Source: Candidatus Delongbacteria bacterium
GTDB taxonomy: Bacteria; UBA4055
DNA length: 64,000 nt
Direction of reading: 5' to 3'
Assembly: GCA_016937995.1 (NCBI GenBank)
Contig: JAFGVM010000037.1
Span: 1-64,000, forward strand
This document shows positions 1 through 8,646 of this stretch, one piece after another. The first letter of the stretch is position 1. Each line of letters opens with the position of its first letter. The notes beneath the pieces were generated by a model. That model worked only from the letters and a program-made list of their open reading frames with translations, had not been told where the DNA came from and searched no databases. Made by a program: the position numbers and the translations under genes.

Positions 1-143
1 AAATCCGGAAGTGATAAAATGAAGAAATATTTACTACCGCGTAACACTTGGTTACTTCTCAGGGGACAAATGTCACTAATGTAAATAGTGACATGAAGTC
101 AACTAGAAAATTTTTTTTAAGAATGAACAGACACAGATACAGA

Positions 144-1142
144 TTAGAGCTCCAACTCTAAAGTATCTTTAAAGGGAAAAGACAGCGAAAAACATGCTCC
201 GCCGAGATGTGATATCTTTATCGCAATTTCGGCGTCATGCTGCTGGGCGCATATTTTTAACGAGAGTAACCCTAAACCGTTACCATCAGTTTTTGATGTA
301 TAAAAAGGTTCGAGTATCTTTTCTTTGAGGTTGTCATCTATTCCGGGACCATTATCGTGGACTTCGAGAACAACCTTATCATCAGCTTTAGCAAGCCGAA
401 TTAATATATTCCCTGCCTCGTTTGTCGCTTCGGCAGCGTTAAGCATCAGATTCATAATAGTTCTTCCCAAGAGAACGGAGTTTACATTCAATGTCAGATC
501 GGATTGAATTTCCGTCTGAATTGTGCATTTTTTCAATTTTTTGTGAATTTTAGAGAAATTTATAATTTCCTCAACAACTGAAGATATATCTTGCAGTTCT
601 TTACCACCGGGAATATAATTTTTTCCCGCGTCCATCAATCTTTGGACAAGATCGATCAGTTTTTCTGATGCGGTTGAGATCTGTTCAAGATGTTCTATGT
701 TCCTTTTATCTGACTTCACATTCAAACTTAACAGAGATGTATTTCCCACAATAATAGACATCAGATTATTAATATCATGACAAACGGATAATGAGAATTT
801 CCCAGCCATCACAAGCCTCTCTGCCAAAATTATGCTCTTATTTTGAGAAATGATAGTATTATCCCGTATTTCGACCTTTTTTAATAACACATAAACGCAG
901 AAAAATAATATCGTTGTTGTGATAAGAACATACAATAACCCCTTTACTAGTTCGATCATAGCAAGATCTTCTACAGAACTGGAGAATAATAAAGCTATCC
1001 TGCCTGAAAACCAGATATATGCTGACACGAATACCATATACAGGATCGTTATGAATATTGAAAATCTGACAGGGTTAAGATTTGATCTCTCATCTATTCC
1101 CGTTCGATAGATAGAGTTCTTCAGGATATTGCTTGTCTTCAT
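144..1142 (-). CDS. Orphan sensor histidine kinase, N-terminal TM segments
   Basis: H-box-like SVCHDINNLMSII, N-box NLMLNAAEA, G-boxes VHDNGPGID / GNGLGLLSLK; no adjacent response regulator. Confidence 0.85.
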   Translation of the reverse strand: MKTSNILKNSIYRTGIDERSNLNPVRFSIFITILYMVFVSAYIWFSGRIALLFSSSVEDLAMIELVKGLLYVLITTTILFFCVYVLLKKVEIRDNTIISQNKSIILAERLVMAGKFSLSVCHDINNLMSIIVGNTSLLSLNVKSDKRNIEHLEQISTASEKLIDLVQRLMDAGKNYIPGGKELQDISSVVEEIINFSKIHKKLKKCTIQTEIQSDLTLNVNSVLLGRTIMNLMLNAAEATNEAGNILIRLAKADDKVVLEVHDNGPGIDDNLKEKILEPFYTSKTDGNGLGLLSLKICAQQHDAEIAIKISHLGGACFSLSFPFKDTLELEL

Positions 1143-1220
1143 GTCAATTCCTTAATTTTATATCACAAAATGTTTATAACTCTTATTGATAATTAATAAT
1201 TAACGCCTCTAATGTCAATA

Positions 1221-1253
1221 AAAAAGGGAGCAGATTTTCTGCTCCCCTTTTTC
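1221..1253. terminator. Bidirectional intrinsic terminator
   Basis: aaaaaGGGAGCAGAttttCTGCTCCCcttttt. Confidence 0.8.
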
Positions 1254-1281
1254 TCTCTCCTCTCTTAACATAAAATATTTG

Positions 1282-1446
1282 CTAAAAGAATTTTTCAAGC
1301 TGCCTTACTACGGCAAAATTGAAATCTTGTACAACATTATTCTGAAAATTCTCCGCCTTAGTTTTTTCATCATCCGAAGATCTAAAAATAATATCTATTA
1401 TCTCCGTCTTTATTTCTAATTCGTTGATTTTCAGTTTTCTTTTCAA
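1282..1446 (-). CDS. Possible 54-aa small protein (TTG start), absent from the ORF track
   Basis: SD CAGGAG 8-9 nt before TTG; LKRKLKINELEIKTEIIDIIFRSSDDEKTKAENFQNNVVQDFNFAVVRQLEKFF*; followed by terminator at 1221-1253. Confidence 0.5.
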   Translation of the reverse strand: MKRKLKINELEIKTEIIDIIFRSSDDEKTKAENFQNNVVQDFNFAVVRQLEKFF

Positions 1447-1636
1447 TTTTATCACTCCTGTTTATCGCTTACATCAGTAATATAAACTATTGACCAGCAA
1501 AAAACTGTGTTGTATATCACATTCAAGAAATAAGTCAGATGTCAGAAGTCAGATGTCAGAAGTTAGAAGTTAGAAACTGACAGGTAAAATTCTCTTACTT
1601 TATCATTGATTTCGGTAATTTATGAAAAAAGTTTTT

Positions 1637-3034
1637 TTACAGACCGGCAATTTTAATGATCTTTTTAGCAAGATCAGTATTATCATAGTAGCCGTTGAAT
1701 TCCTGATTTCCATTACCAATGGCAAAGACAGGAACCGGATAAGCTGTATGTGCAAAAGTCGGCCAGCTTATTCCGGCTTTCGTATTAAGAACCTGTATTG
1801 CAGTCATAGTAAACGGATCATAACCACCATATCTCTTATACGATTCATAGTCACCATAAGCGGATTTTCCAGTCATTGTATAATTAAATGCATTCTTCAA
1901 CTGATCATTTTCATAATCTATAAGCTCAAATTCAGGATTTAACTCCTTATCTCCCAAGCCAAAATAAAATTTGATACTATCCATAGCCATTTCATAGTTA
2001 ACTTTCTTTTCTTTTTTCCATGAAGCGACCTTATCTGAGAAAAAATCCTGTGATAACTTCTGATAATTCAATAATTTGTATGAACTTTGATATCCTGTAA
2101 GAGCATTACCCATTGCCAAACCACCTGTTTCGTGATCTGCAGTTACAATTATCAGAGTTTCCTCCGGATGCAGTTTATAAAATCTTACTGCTTCAGCGAT
2201 AGATCTATCAAATTCGATAAGGTCCTGCACCATTGATGCTCCGTCATTTCCATGTGATGCCCAGTCAATACGACCTCCTTCTACCATCATAAAAAAACCT
2301 TTGTCATTGGTCAGATGGTCGATCCCGAATTTTGTGAACTCAGAAAGTGAAATATGGTCCTCCGGTCTATCAATTTCATAATAAAGAGACTGGCTATAGT
2401 CTGTAGTATGATTGTATGCCCAGATCTTCTCTGTTCCATTGCTTGAAAGCTCATCTCTTTTCGTTATGATCTTATATCCGGCTGAAACCATTTTCTCTTT
2501 GACATCACCGGGTCCGTACTTCTCACCAACCCCTTTTGCAAAACCACCACCGAAATAATCAAAATTACTTGATGCCATTTGAACTGCTATGTCATAATAT
2601 TCACTCCTGTTCTTCTGATGGGCATAAAAACTTGCAGGTGTAGCGTGATCGATACTTACGCTCGTCACGATTCCGACCTTCATTCCTTTTTGTTTTGCCA
2701 TTTCAGCCATAGTAGGAATGCTTCGGGTATGTGAACTGTCCTGACTGATGGTTCCACAGGATGTTTTTTCTCCGGTAGCAAGAGCAGTGCCTGCAGCTGC
2801 AGAGTCTGTAATATATCTGTCCTGAGCAAAAGTCGATATTGCACCGTTTGTAGGGAATTGAAGCATGGTCAACCTGTGATCAGTTACAGCATCAGTCAGT
2901 GCGACATGTGATAATCCCATTCCATCACCTATGAAAAGGAAAATATATTTAGGGGTATTCTTCGTCTGTTTTACACTACAACTGTTGTAAACCATTAATG
3001 TAAGGAATAATATCAAAGTGATGATCTTTTTCAA
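1637..3034 (-). CDS. Alkaline phosphatase, exported
   Basis: FLFIGDGMGLSH, TDSAAAGTALATGEKT nucleophile Ser motif, TADHETGG; lipoprotein-like signal (YNSC). Confidence 0.93.
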   Translation of the reverse strand: MKKIITLILFLTLMVYNSCSVKQTKNTPKYIFLFIGDGMGLSHVALTDAVTDHRLTMLQFPTNGAISTFAQDRYITDSAAAGTALATGEKTSCGTISQDSSHTRSIPTMAEMAKQKGMKVGIVTSVSIDHATPASFYAHQKNRSEYYDIAVQMASSNFDYFGGGFAKGVGEKYGPGDVKEKMVSAGYKIITKRDELSSNGTEKIWAYNHTTDYSQSLYYEIDRPEDHISLSEFTKFGIDHLTNDKGFFMMVEGGRIDWASHGNDGASMVQDLIEFDRSIAEAVRFYKLHPEETLIIVTADHETGGLAMGNALTGYQSSYKLLNYQKLSQDFFSDKVASWKKEKKVNYEMAMDSIKFYFGLGDKELNPEFELIDYENDQLKNAFNYTMTGKSAYGDYESYKRYGGYDPFTMTAIQVLNTKAGISWPTFAHTAYPVPVFAIGNGNQEFNGYYDNTDLAKKIIKIAGL

Positions 3035-3156
3035 AGTACTCTCCGTTTATCTTAATTTCTACTGACTGAAATATATCTCATGAACTGATAAAATCCTATA
3101 CTGGTTTTTATCTTATCTGAAAAAAAATATAATTCCCTGTTACAAATTCAAGTTAG

Positions 3157-4230
3157 ATGATTTATATTGTGAACATGGCAAAAACAAGCACTAATATTGA
3201 TCCTTCTAAACATACGATCTACTTATTAACAGGAGAAGATCGGTATTCTATTGAACAAAAAGTCGTTGAAATAATATCTCACTATATGGATGAAGATCTC
3301 AAAGACTTCAACTTCAATCATTTCAATGAGGAAAATGTTTCTCCTGAGAGTATCAGTCTCGCTCTATTTTCTCTACCTGTTATGGCTGATAAAAGGGTCG
3401 TTTACATTTCTGATATTGACAAGGCAAATTCTGAGGTGACCGACCTGCTTCTAAAGTTCCTGCAAAAAAACATAGATACAACTATCCTGATCCTTACCGG
3501 TGTTAAACCTGACAAGAGAAAAGTATTTTTTAAAGAAATTACCAAGAATCCAAATAGTTTTTCTCAGGAATTCAAACAGAAGAATGAAAAAGAGATAATG
3601 CAATGGATGAGCAATTATATTTCTTCCAAAGGAATGAAGATCAGTCATAAAGGGCTCATGCTTCTCTCAATAAGCATTTCTGCACAATTGTCAAATATCG
3701 CTTCTGAGATCGATAAACTTATCGAATATACATCCGGATCCGAGATCACTGAGGACACTATTGAGGATGTTCTGGGTATTTCTAAGGAATTCAACATATT
3801 TAAATTACAGACAAGTGTAGTTGAAAAAAAACTTTCTGTAGCTTTGAACATCTGTGATAATATTATTCGTTCAAAGAGTTCTAATAAAATGGACCCTATC
3901 GGAATAAATCTATTTCTTTCAAGAATATTCATCTCGGCTTTTGAGATCAGCTATGTTGCATTAACCAACAGGATATCCATTGATTCGGCAGCTAAAAAAC
4001 AGGGATATAATAATCCATGGAGAGATGCAGATACAATTACATGTGCTAAAAATTATAAAGCTGCTGAACTTATTAGAATACTGAGATATCTCCTGGAATG
4101 CGATATCAAACTTAAATCAAGTTATCAGGATCCAAAAACAGCTGTTTTTGTTCTTCTTGAAAAAGTGATTAAACATGGTGAAGATAAAGAATGTGAATAT
4201 TTGGAATATTTTGATACTCTGAGAGCATAA
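3157..4230 (+). CDS. holA: DNA polymerase III subunit delta
   Basis: IYLLTGEDRYSIEQKVVEI start, LFSLPVMADKRVVYI; overall delta-subunit organisation. Confidence 0.85.
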   Translation: MIYIVNMAKTSTNIDPSKHTIYLLTGEDRYSIEQKVVEIISHYMDEDLKDFNFNHFNEENVSPESISLALFSLPVMADKRVVYISDIDKANSEVTDLLLKFLQKNIDTTILILTGVKPDKRKVFFKEITKNPNSFSQEFKQKNEKEIMQWMSNYISSKGMKISHKGLMLLSISISAQLSNIASEIDKLIEYTSGSEITEDTIEDVLGISKEFNIFKLQTSVVEKKLSVALNICDNIIRSKSSNKMDPIGINLFLSRIFISAFEISYVALTNRISIDSAAKKQGYNNPWRDADTITCAKNYKAAELIRILRYLLECDIKLKSSYQDPKTAVFVLLEKVIKHGEDKECEYLEYFDTLRA

Positions 4231-4231
4231 T

Positions 4232-4612
4232 CTATTGATCAAATTTCCCTTCGATGATGAACTTACCGGTATCAGTAACCGTTAAGCTCCTAAAAACACT
4301 AATACCCTTTAAAACCATCATGCTAAGGGTATCGTCCTGAAAATTTGTCAGCTTCATGTAAAAAGAGTCTGCCTCGGTCACATTCATTACAAGTGAATCA
4401 GAAATATATTTATCTGTCAAGGAGTCAATACTTAAGGTCCCGTAAGTACTGTTCACATAGAATTCCAATGAATACAGTGATAAAGAATCAGCTTCAACAG
4501 CATAATATATCTTGAAAGTATCAGATGTTTCCCCTGAGTAATCAGAATCACAGGATATGTAGGTAAAGGATATCAACATCAGTAAGACTAAAGTAGCGTA
4601 TTTCATTTTCAA
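4232..4612 (-). CDS. Hypothetical lipoprotein
   Basis: Signal peptide with lipobox FTYISC. Confidence 0.6.
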   Translation of the reverse strand: MKMKYATLVLLMLISFTYISCDSDYSGETSDTFKIYYAVEADSLSLYSLEFYVNSTYGTLSIDSLTDKYISDSLVMNVTEADSFYMKLTNFQDDTLSMMVLKGISVFRSLTVTDTGKFIIEGKFDQ

Positions 4613-4729
4613 CTCCTTTTAGTTTTGTCAAAAACAATATAACAATAAAAACAAATTCATCAAAATTATATTTGCATTATTAATGTAAAGTAAGTTATTT
4701 TACTCAGTACAAAATAATTGAGTGGTTAT

Positions 4730-5179
4730 ATGAAATGTCCAAAATGTTCCAAGTCAGAAAATAAAGTCATCGATTCAAGGATCGTAAGAGATGATACAGC
4801 GATACGTAGAAGAAGAGAATGTACCGAATGCGGCAATAGATTTACGACCTATGAATATATTGAGAAAGCTGAGGTCCTTGTTGAAAAAAATAACGGAACG
4901 ATAGAGGAATATGACAGACAGAAAATAAAAAAGGGTATTTCCCTTGCATGTATGAAAAGGCATATAACTCCTGAACAAATTGACAACATGGTAGATGATA
5001 TATACAATTCGATAACAAGTAATTATTCAGGAAATATTAAATCAGCTGTGATCGGTGAACTTGTAATAGAGAAACTGAAAGAAACTGATGAGGTCGCCTA
5101 CATTCGCTTCGCTTCAGTTTATCGTAAATTCAAAGATGTGAAGGAGTTCATGAAAGAACTGCAAAATATCATAAAATGA
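4730..5179 (+). CDS. nrdR: Transcriptional repressor NrdR (ATG at 4730 preferred over the track start 4718)
   Basis: MKCPKCSKSENKVIDSR...RRRRECTECGNRFTTYEY zinc ribbon plus ATP-cone. Confidence 0.95.
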   Translation: MKCPKCSKSENKVIDSRIVRDDTAIRRRRECTECGNRFTTYEYIEKAEVLVEKNNGTIEEYDRQKIKKGISLACMKRHITPEQIDNMVDDIYNSITSNYSGNIKSAVIGELVIEKLKETDEVAYIRFASVYRKFKDVKEFMKELQNIIK

Positions 5180-5238
5180 TCCCACCGGGATATAACATCT
5201 TAAAACGTAGATATCAACTACGAACCCACTCTAATATT

Positions 5239-5883
5239 ATGAAAACTTTCTTTAAAAACATCTTATCCTCTTTGTCTTCCTTTTTATTTCCGGCATCTTG
5301 CCTTATATGTGAAGAGTATCTGCATGATGAACTTTTTGTATGCAGATCCTGCCTATCGAATTTAAAACTTCACAAGAATACTGAACCGGAATATATCGCA
5401 GTTTTTCAATATGATGATAAAATAAAAAAATTGATATTTGAACTTAAATACAATTCTAAACCGGAGATCGGTGAAATATTAGGTAAAGAGGCTGCAAAAC
5501 ATATTTCAGATCTTTTCCAGAACAGTAATTCTATATTATTTCCTGTTCCTTTACATAAAAAAAGGATCAAAAAAAGAGGATATAACCAGAGTCTTTATAT
5601 AGCAAAAGGATTCTCGCAGACCCTTAAATTACCGATATATGAAGATATGATAGTGAGAAGTAAAAATAATGTTTCCCAGACTACAGTTAAAAGTTCGAAC
5701 AGAAAAAGTAATGTCAGTGGTATATTTAGGATCAATACATCATCGATTGATAAAAATATTTTATTTATTGTTGTGGACGATCTGATCACAACACAGGCAA
5801 CGACAAAAGAGATATATAGAATTTTAAAAGAGAACGGGTATAACAATTACTTCGGACTGTGTATAGCTACATCGGGCAGCTAG
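5239..5883 (+). CDS. ComF-family phosphoribosyltransferase
   Basis: Cys motif CLICEEY...CRSCL, KKRGYNQSLYIAKGF, VVDDLITTQATTKE (PRPP-like motif). Confidence 0.85.
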   Translation: MKTFFKNILSSLSSFLFPASCLICEEYLHDELFVCRSCLSNLKLHKNTEPEYIAVFQYDDKIKKLIFELKYNSKPEIGEILGKEAAKHISDLFQNSNSILFPVPLHKKRIKKRGYNQSLYIAKGFSQTLKLPIYEDMIVRSKNNVSQTTVKSSNRKSNVSGIFRINTSSIDKNILFIVVDDLITTQATTKEIYRILKENGYNNYFGLCIATSGS

Positions 5884-7361
5884 AACCTATAAGAATATCT
5901 CACGTGGACCATTGATCCTGAAAAACCTTTATCCCCGGGTATCCCGATAGTGAATTGAACCTCGTTCGAACTTTTTACATAAGAAAGTATTACTCCATAA
6001 CCGTATTTTACTGAAAGATCATTTAGTTTTTTTATTTTACCCTGATCAGAATTATAACCTGCGATATCCAAAAATGAACCGAAAGCAAGATCACTTAGAG
6101 GAGAATAAATCACCTCAATTTCAGAGATCAGTTTTATATCAGTTAAAAAACTTTCGTCACTGTATCCTCTTAATCCGTATACACCACCGAATACGATCTT
6201 ATTGAAATTATCAATCTTATCCGAGCTTAAGATCTGCTCATACACACTGTTACTTATAATATATATACCATTGAAATTATTAAATACCTTTTTGAACTTC
6301 AATTCAACTTCAACAGCTGAATAGGTAGAATCGTTCTCTATAAATTCTGTATTCACACTGCTGAAACCTGCAGATATTGAATATCCCCCATATCTTGGGA
6401 TTATCATTTCATCATACAATGTCGAGTATTCAAGTCCACCTTTATAGGTATTAGTAACCACATCTGAAATTATCTCGGTATTTGCTGAATCGGGATAAAT
6501 ATTTTCATGATTGTAGCTGACAACTATATCTGTCTCGGGATCAATGCTCCAGTCAGAGTATATCTCATAATTCCTTCTAAGAAAAAGCAGATTTTTATTT
6601 TCCTGCTCAAAAGTAATTCTATTGGAGACCGGTAAAGAAAAAGTGAATGGTTCACGATACATAAAATGAAATTTTTCATTATTGTTTGCTTTCTTTGTCC
6701 ATTCGATACCGGCTTTTCTATTTGTGCCCAATATGTTATCTGCTGTAAACTGACCACTACCGTAAAATTCAGAACTTTCATCCGAATTATTTACTCCGCC
6801 AATGAACATTCCTTTGAAATATTTTTTTTCTTTTAAAACTATTTTTAATCCCGTTTTATTATTTTTACTCACTAAAGAATATTCCGGCTTCGAGTAGAAC
6901 AACCTAGTTTTATACAGATAATTTATTGCATTTTTAACTTCATTTTCATTGAACTTTGAATTCAGTATCAATCTTGATTCTTTGATCAGGTAATTTGCAT
7001 CACAGATATTGTTACCGTCAAATTCGATAAAGGATATCCTGACATACTCACCTGAATTTATTTCTAATTCACAAACTGTATTTCCATCATACTCCTTAAC
7101 ATCTTTGATCTTTACTTCACACAAAGGGAACCCTGATCTTGAATAATGATCAAGAATCCTTTGTATTGTTGTTTCTATATTTTCCTTGTCGGTATAATTA
7201 CTCCTATTTGACAGCTCAACCTGCTCTAGAACAGTATTGAGAGGAAAATACATTTTCCCGGTGAATTTATAGCTTATTGACGTTGAATAAATAGTATTTG
7301 ATAAAATAAATAAGAGTAAAACTACAAAAAATTGCGATTTAAAGATAAATTTAATTCTCAA
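5880..7361 (-). CDS. Outer-membrane POTRA/Omp85-like (BamA/ShlB-type) protein
   Basis: Signal peptide, POTRA-like repeats, C-terminal barrel ending VHVRYSYRF. Confidence 0.75.
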   Translation of the reverse strand: MRIKFIFKSQFFVVLLLFILSNTIYSTSISYKFTGKMYFPLNTVLEQVELSNRSNYTDKENIETTIQRILDHYSRSGFPLCEVKIKDVKEYDGNTVCELEINSGEYVRISFIEFDGNNICDANYLIKESRLILNSKFNENEVKNAINYLYKTRLFYSKPEYSLVSKNNKTGLKIVLKEKKYFKGMFIGGVNNSDESSEFYGSGQFTADNILGTNRKAGIEWTKKANNNEKFHFMYREPFTFSLPVSNRITFEQENKNLLFLRRNYEIYSDWSIDPETDIVVSYNHENIYPDSANTEIISDVVTNTYKGGLEYSTLYDEMIIPRYGGYSISAGFSSVNTEFIENDSTYSAVEVELKFKKVFNNFNGIYIISNSVYEQILSSDKIDNFNKIVFGGVYGLRGYSDESFLTDIKLISEIEVIYSPLSDLAFGSFLDIAGYNSDQGKIKKLNDLSVKYGYGVILSYVKSSNEVQFTIGIPGDKGFSGSMVHVRYSYRF

Positions 7362-7365
7362 TTTT

Positions 7366-8442
7366 TTAGTTCTCCATTATTAATTTGATGATATTTCCTA
7401 TATCATTTACTTTCTGCTTTGGTATTTCATCATATTTTTGCGCTTCATGAATATCAGTCTTTAAATTAAGGTCTTTCTGTGTCACATAATGAAATAATTT
7501 ATTTTTTTTGTAATATCTTGCCAAATATTCCTGCTCTGTCTGACCCGGTGTTGGAATAAATAATGCTTTTTTGCCCATTGCTGCTATTTCCATTACTGTT
7601 GAGTATCCCGGTCTTGATATTATCATTCCGGCACCTTTTATCATCCCGGAAATTTTATTTCTTGGTAAATGTGAGTAGTATTCAATATCATTATTCGACT
7701 CATAACTGTTTATTTCTGTTTTACCGAGTATAACTGTTTTTTTACCTTCGATATGTTTTATCTGTTCACTTATTATTTTCTCAAAGTTTGTTCTCTGTGG
7801 TTCAGGACCTGATATCAAAACTAAATAATCTGAAGATAAGCTTTCACAGTTCATTGTATCGGACAACAAACCGATATATTCAAGTTTTGATCTGTCGATC
7901 AGTGAAAATTCATGTGACAATTCTCCTGAAAAATTCGGTTCACCTTCAAGATCAGGGATAAGGATCTTCTTGAATTTACTAAAATAGAATTTATTGAAAT
8001 ACTCTGATAAAAATTCAAACCATTTTAATACTGCAGGCAGCTTAAATTTTAACTGATGTGTAATCAAATAAGAAGGAATCCCTTTTGAATATACTCCGTA
8101 CCTGTTATCTGAAATTATTATATCAATATTTTTTTCTTTAACTAATCTGTCTGTGAATGAGTTTTCTTTCCATAGACCCAACAATATTTTTGGTAATTGA
8201 AAGGCTAAGGACAGGAATAAAAAATTTGCATTATTAACATATTTTATAGAATAGTCAGGATAATCAATTACTTCTATCTCAGGAAATTCCGACTTCAATA
8301 ACATTAATGATCTGCCTGTGGAAAGAATGACAACCTCATTGTTCTTTATCAATTCCCTTATTATCGGTAATGATCTTGTAGAGTGCCCAAGACCCCAATT
8401 TAATACAGCATATAGTATTTTTTTTCTCAAATCTTTCCCCAT
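7366..8442 (-). CDS. Glycosyltransferase, MurG/GT28-like
   Basis: ILYAVLNWGLGHSTRSLPI N-terminus; GMIISRPGYSTVMEIAAMGKKALFIPTPGQTEQEYLA. Confidence 0.85.
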   Translation of the reverse strand: MGKDLRKKILYAVLNWGLGHSTRSLPIIRELIKNNEVVILSTGRSLMLLKSEFPEIEVIDYPDYSIKYVNNANFLFLSLAFQLPKILLGLWKENSFTDRLVKEKNIDIIISDNRYGVYSKGIPSYLITHQLKFKLPAVLKWFEFLSEYFNKFYFSKFKKILIPDLEGEPNFSGELSHEFSLIDRSKLEYIGLLSDTMNCESLSSDYLVLISGPEPQRTNFEKIISEQIKHIEGKKTVILGKTEINSYESNNDIEYYSHLPRNKISGMIKGAGMIISRPGYSTVMEIAAMGKKALFIPTPGQTEQEYLARYYKKNKLFHYVTQKDLNLKTDIHEAQKYDEIPKQKVNDIGNIIKLIMEN

Positions 8443-8477
8443 GAATTAGTCCTGTACATGAAATTACAAAAATAAAC

Positions 8478-8508
8478 TTGACTTCACAAACTAAAAATCT
8501 TATATTTG
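8478..8508 (+). promoter_or_regulatory. Promoter of tRNA-fMet, TTGac / N20 / TAtaTTTG
   Basis: TTG(8478-8480)-20 nt-TATATTTG(8501-8508), tRNA starts at 8519. Confidence 0.65.
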
Positions 8509-8518
8509 GAACTCATAT

Positions 8519-8592
<74 letters not shown>

Positions 8593-8596
8593 CAAA

Positions 8597-8628
8597 GAAA
8601 AAAAAGAGACATGAATGTCTCTTTTTTT
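8597..8628 (+). terminator. Intrinsic terminator after tRNA-fMet
   Basis: aaaaaaAGAGACATgaATGTCTCTtttttt. Confidence 0.75.
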
Positions 8629-8646
8629 ACCCTTACTTATTGCTTA

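Noticed and set aside
70-94. ATGTCACTA-atgtaaa-TAGTGACAT inverted repeat downstream of the first kinase
   Set aside because: Clear 9-bp stem but no T-tract and no second copy seen; function not arguable
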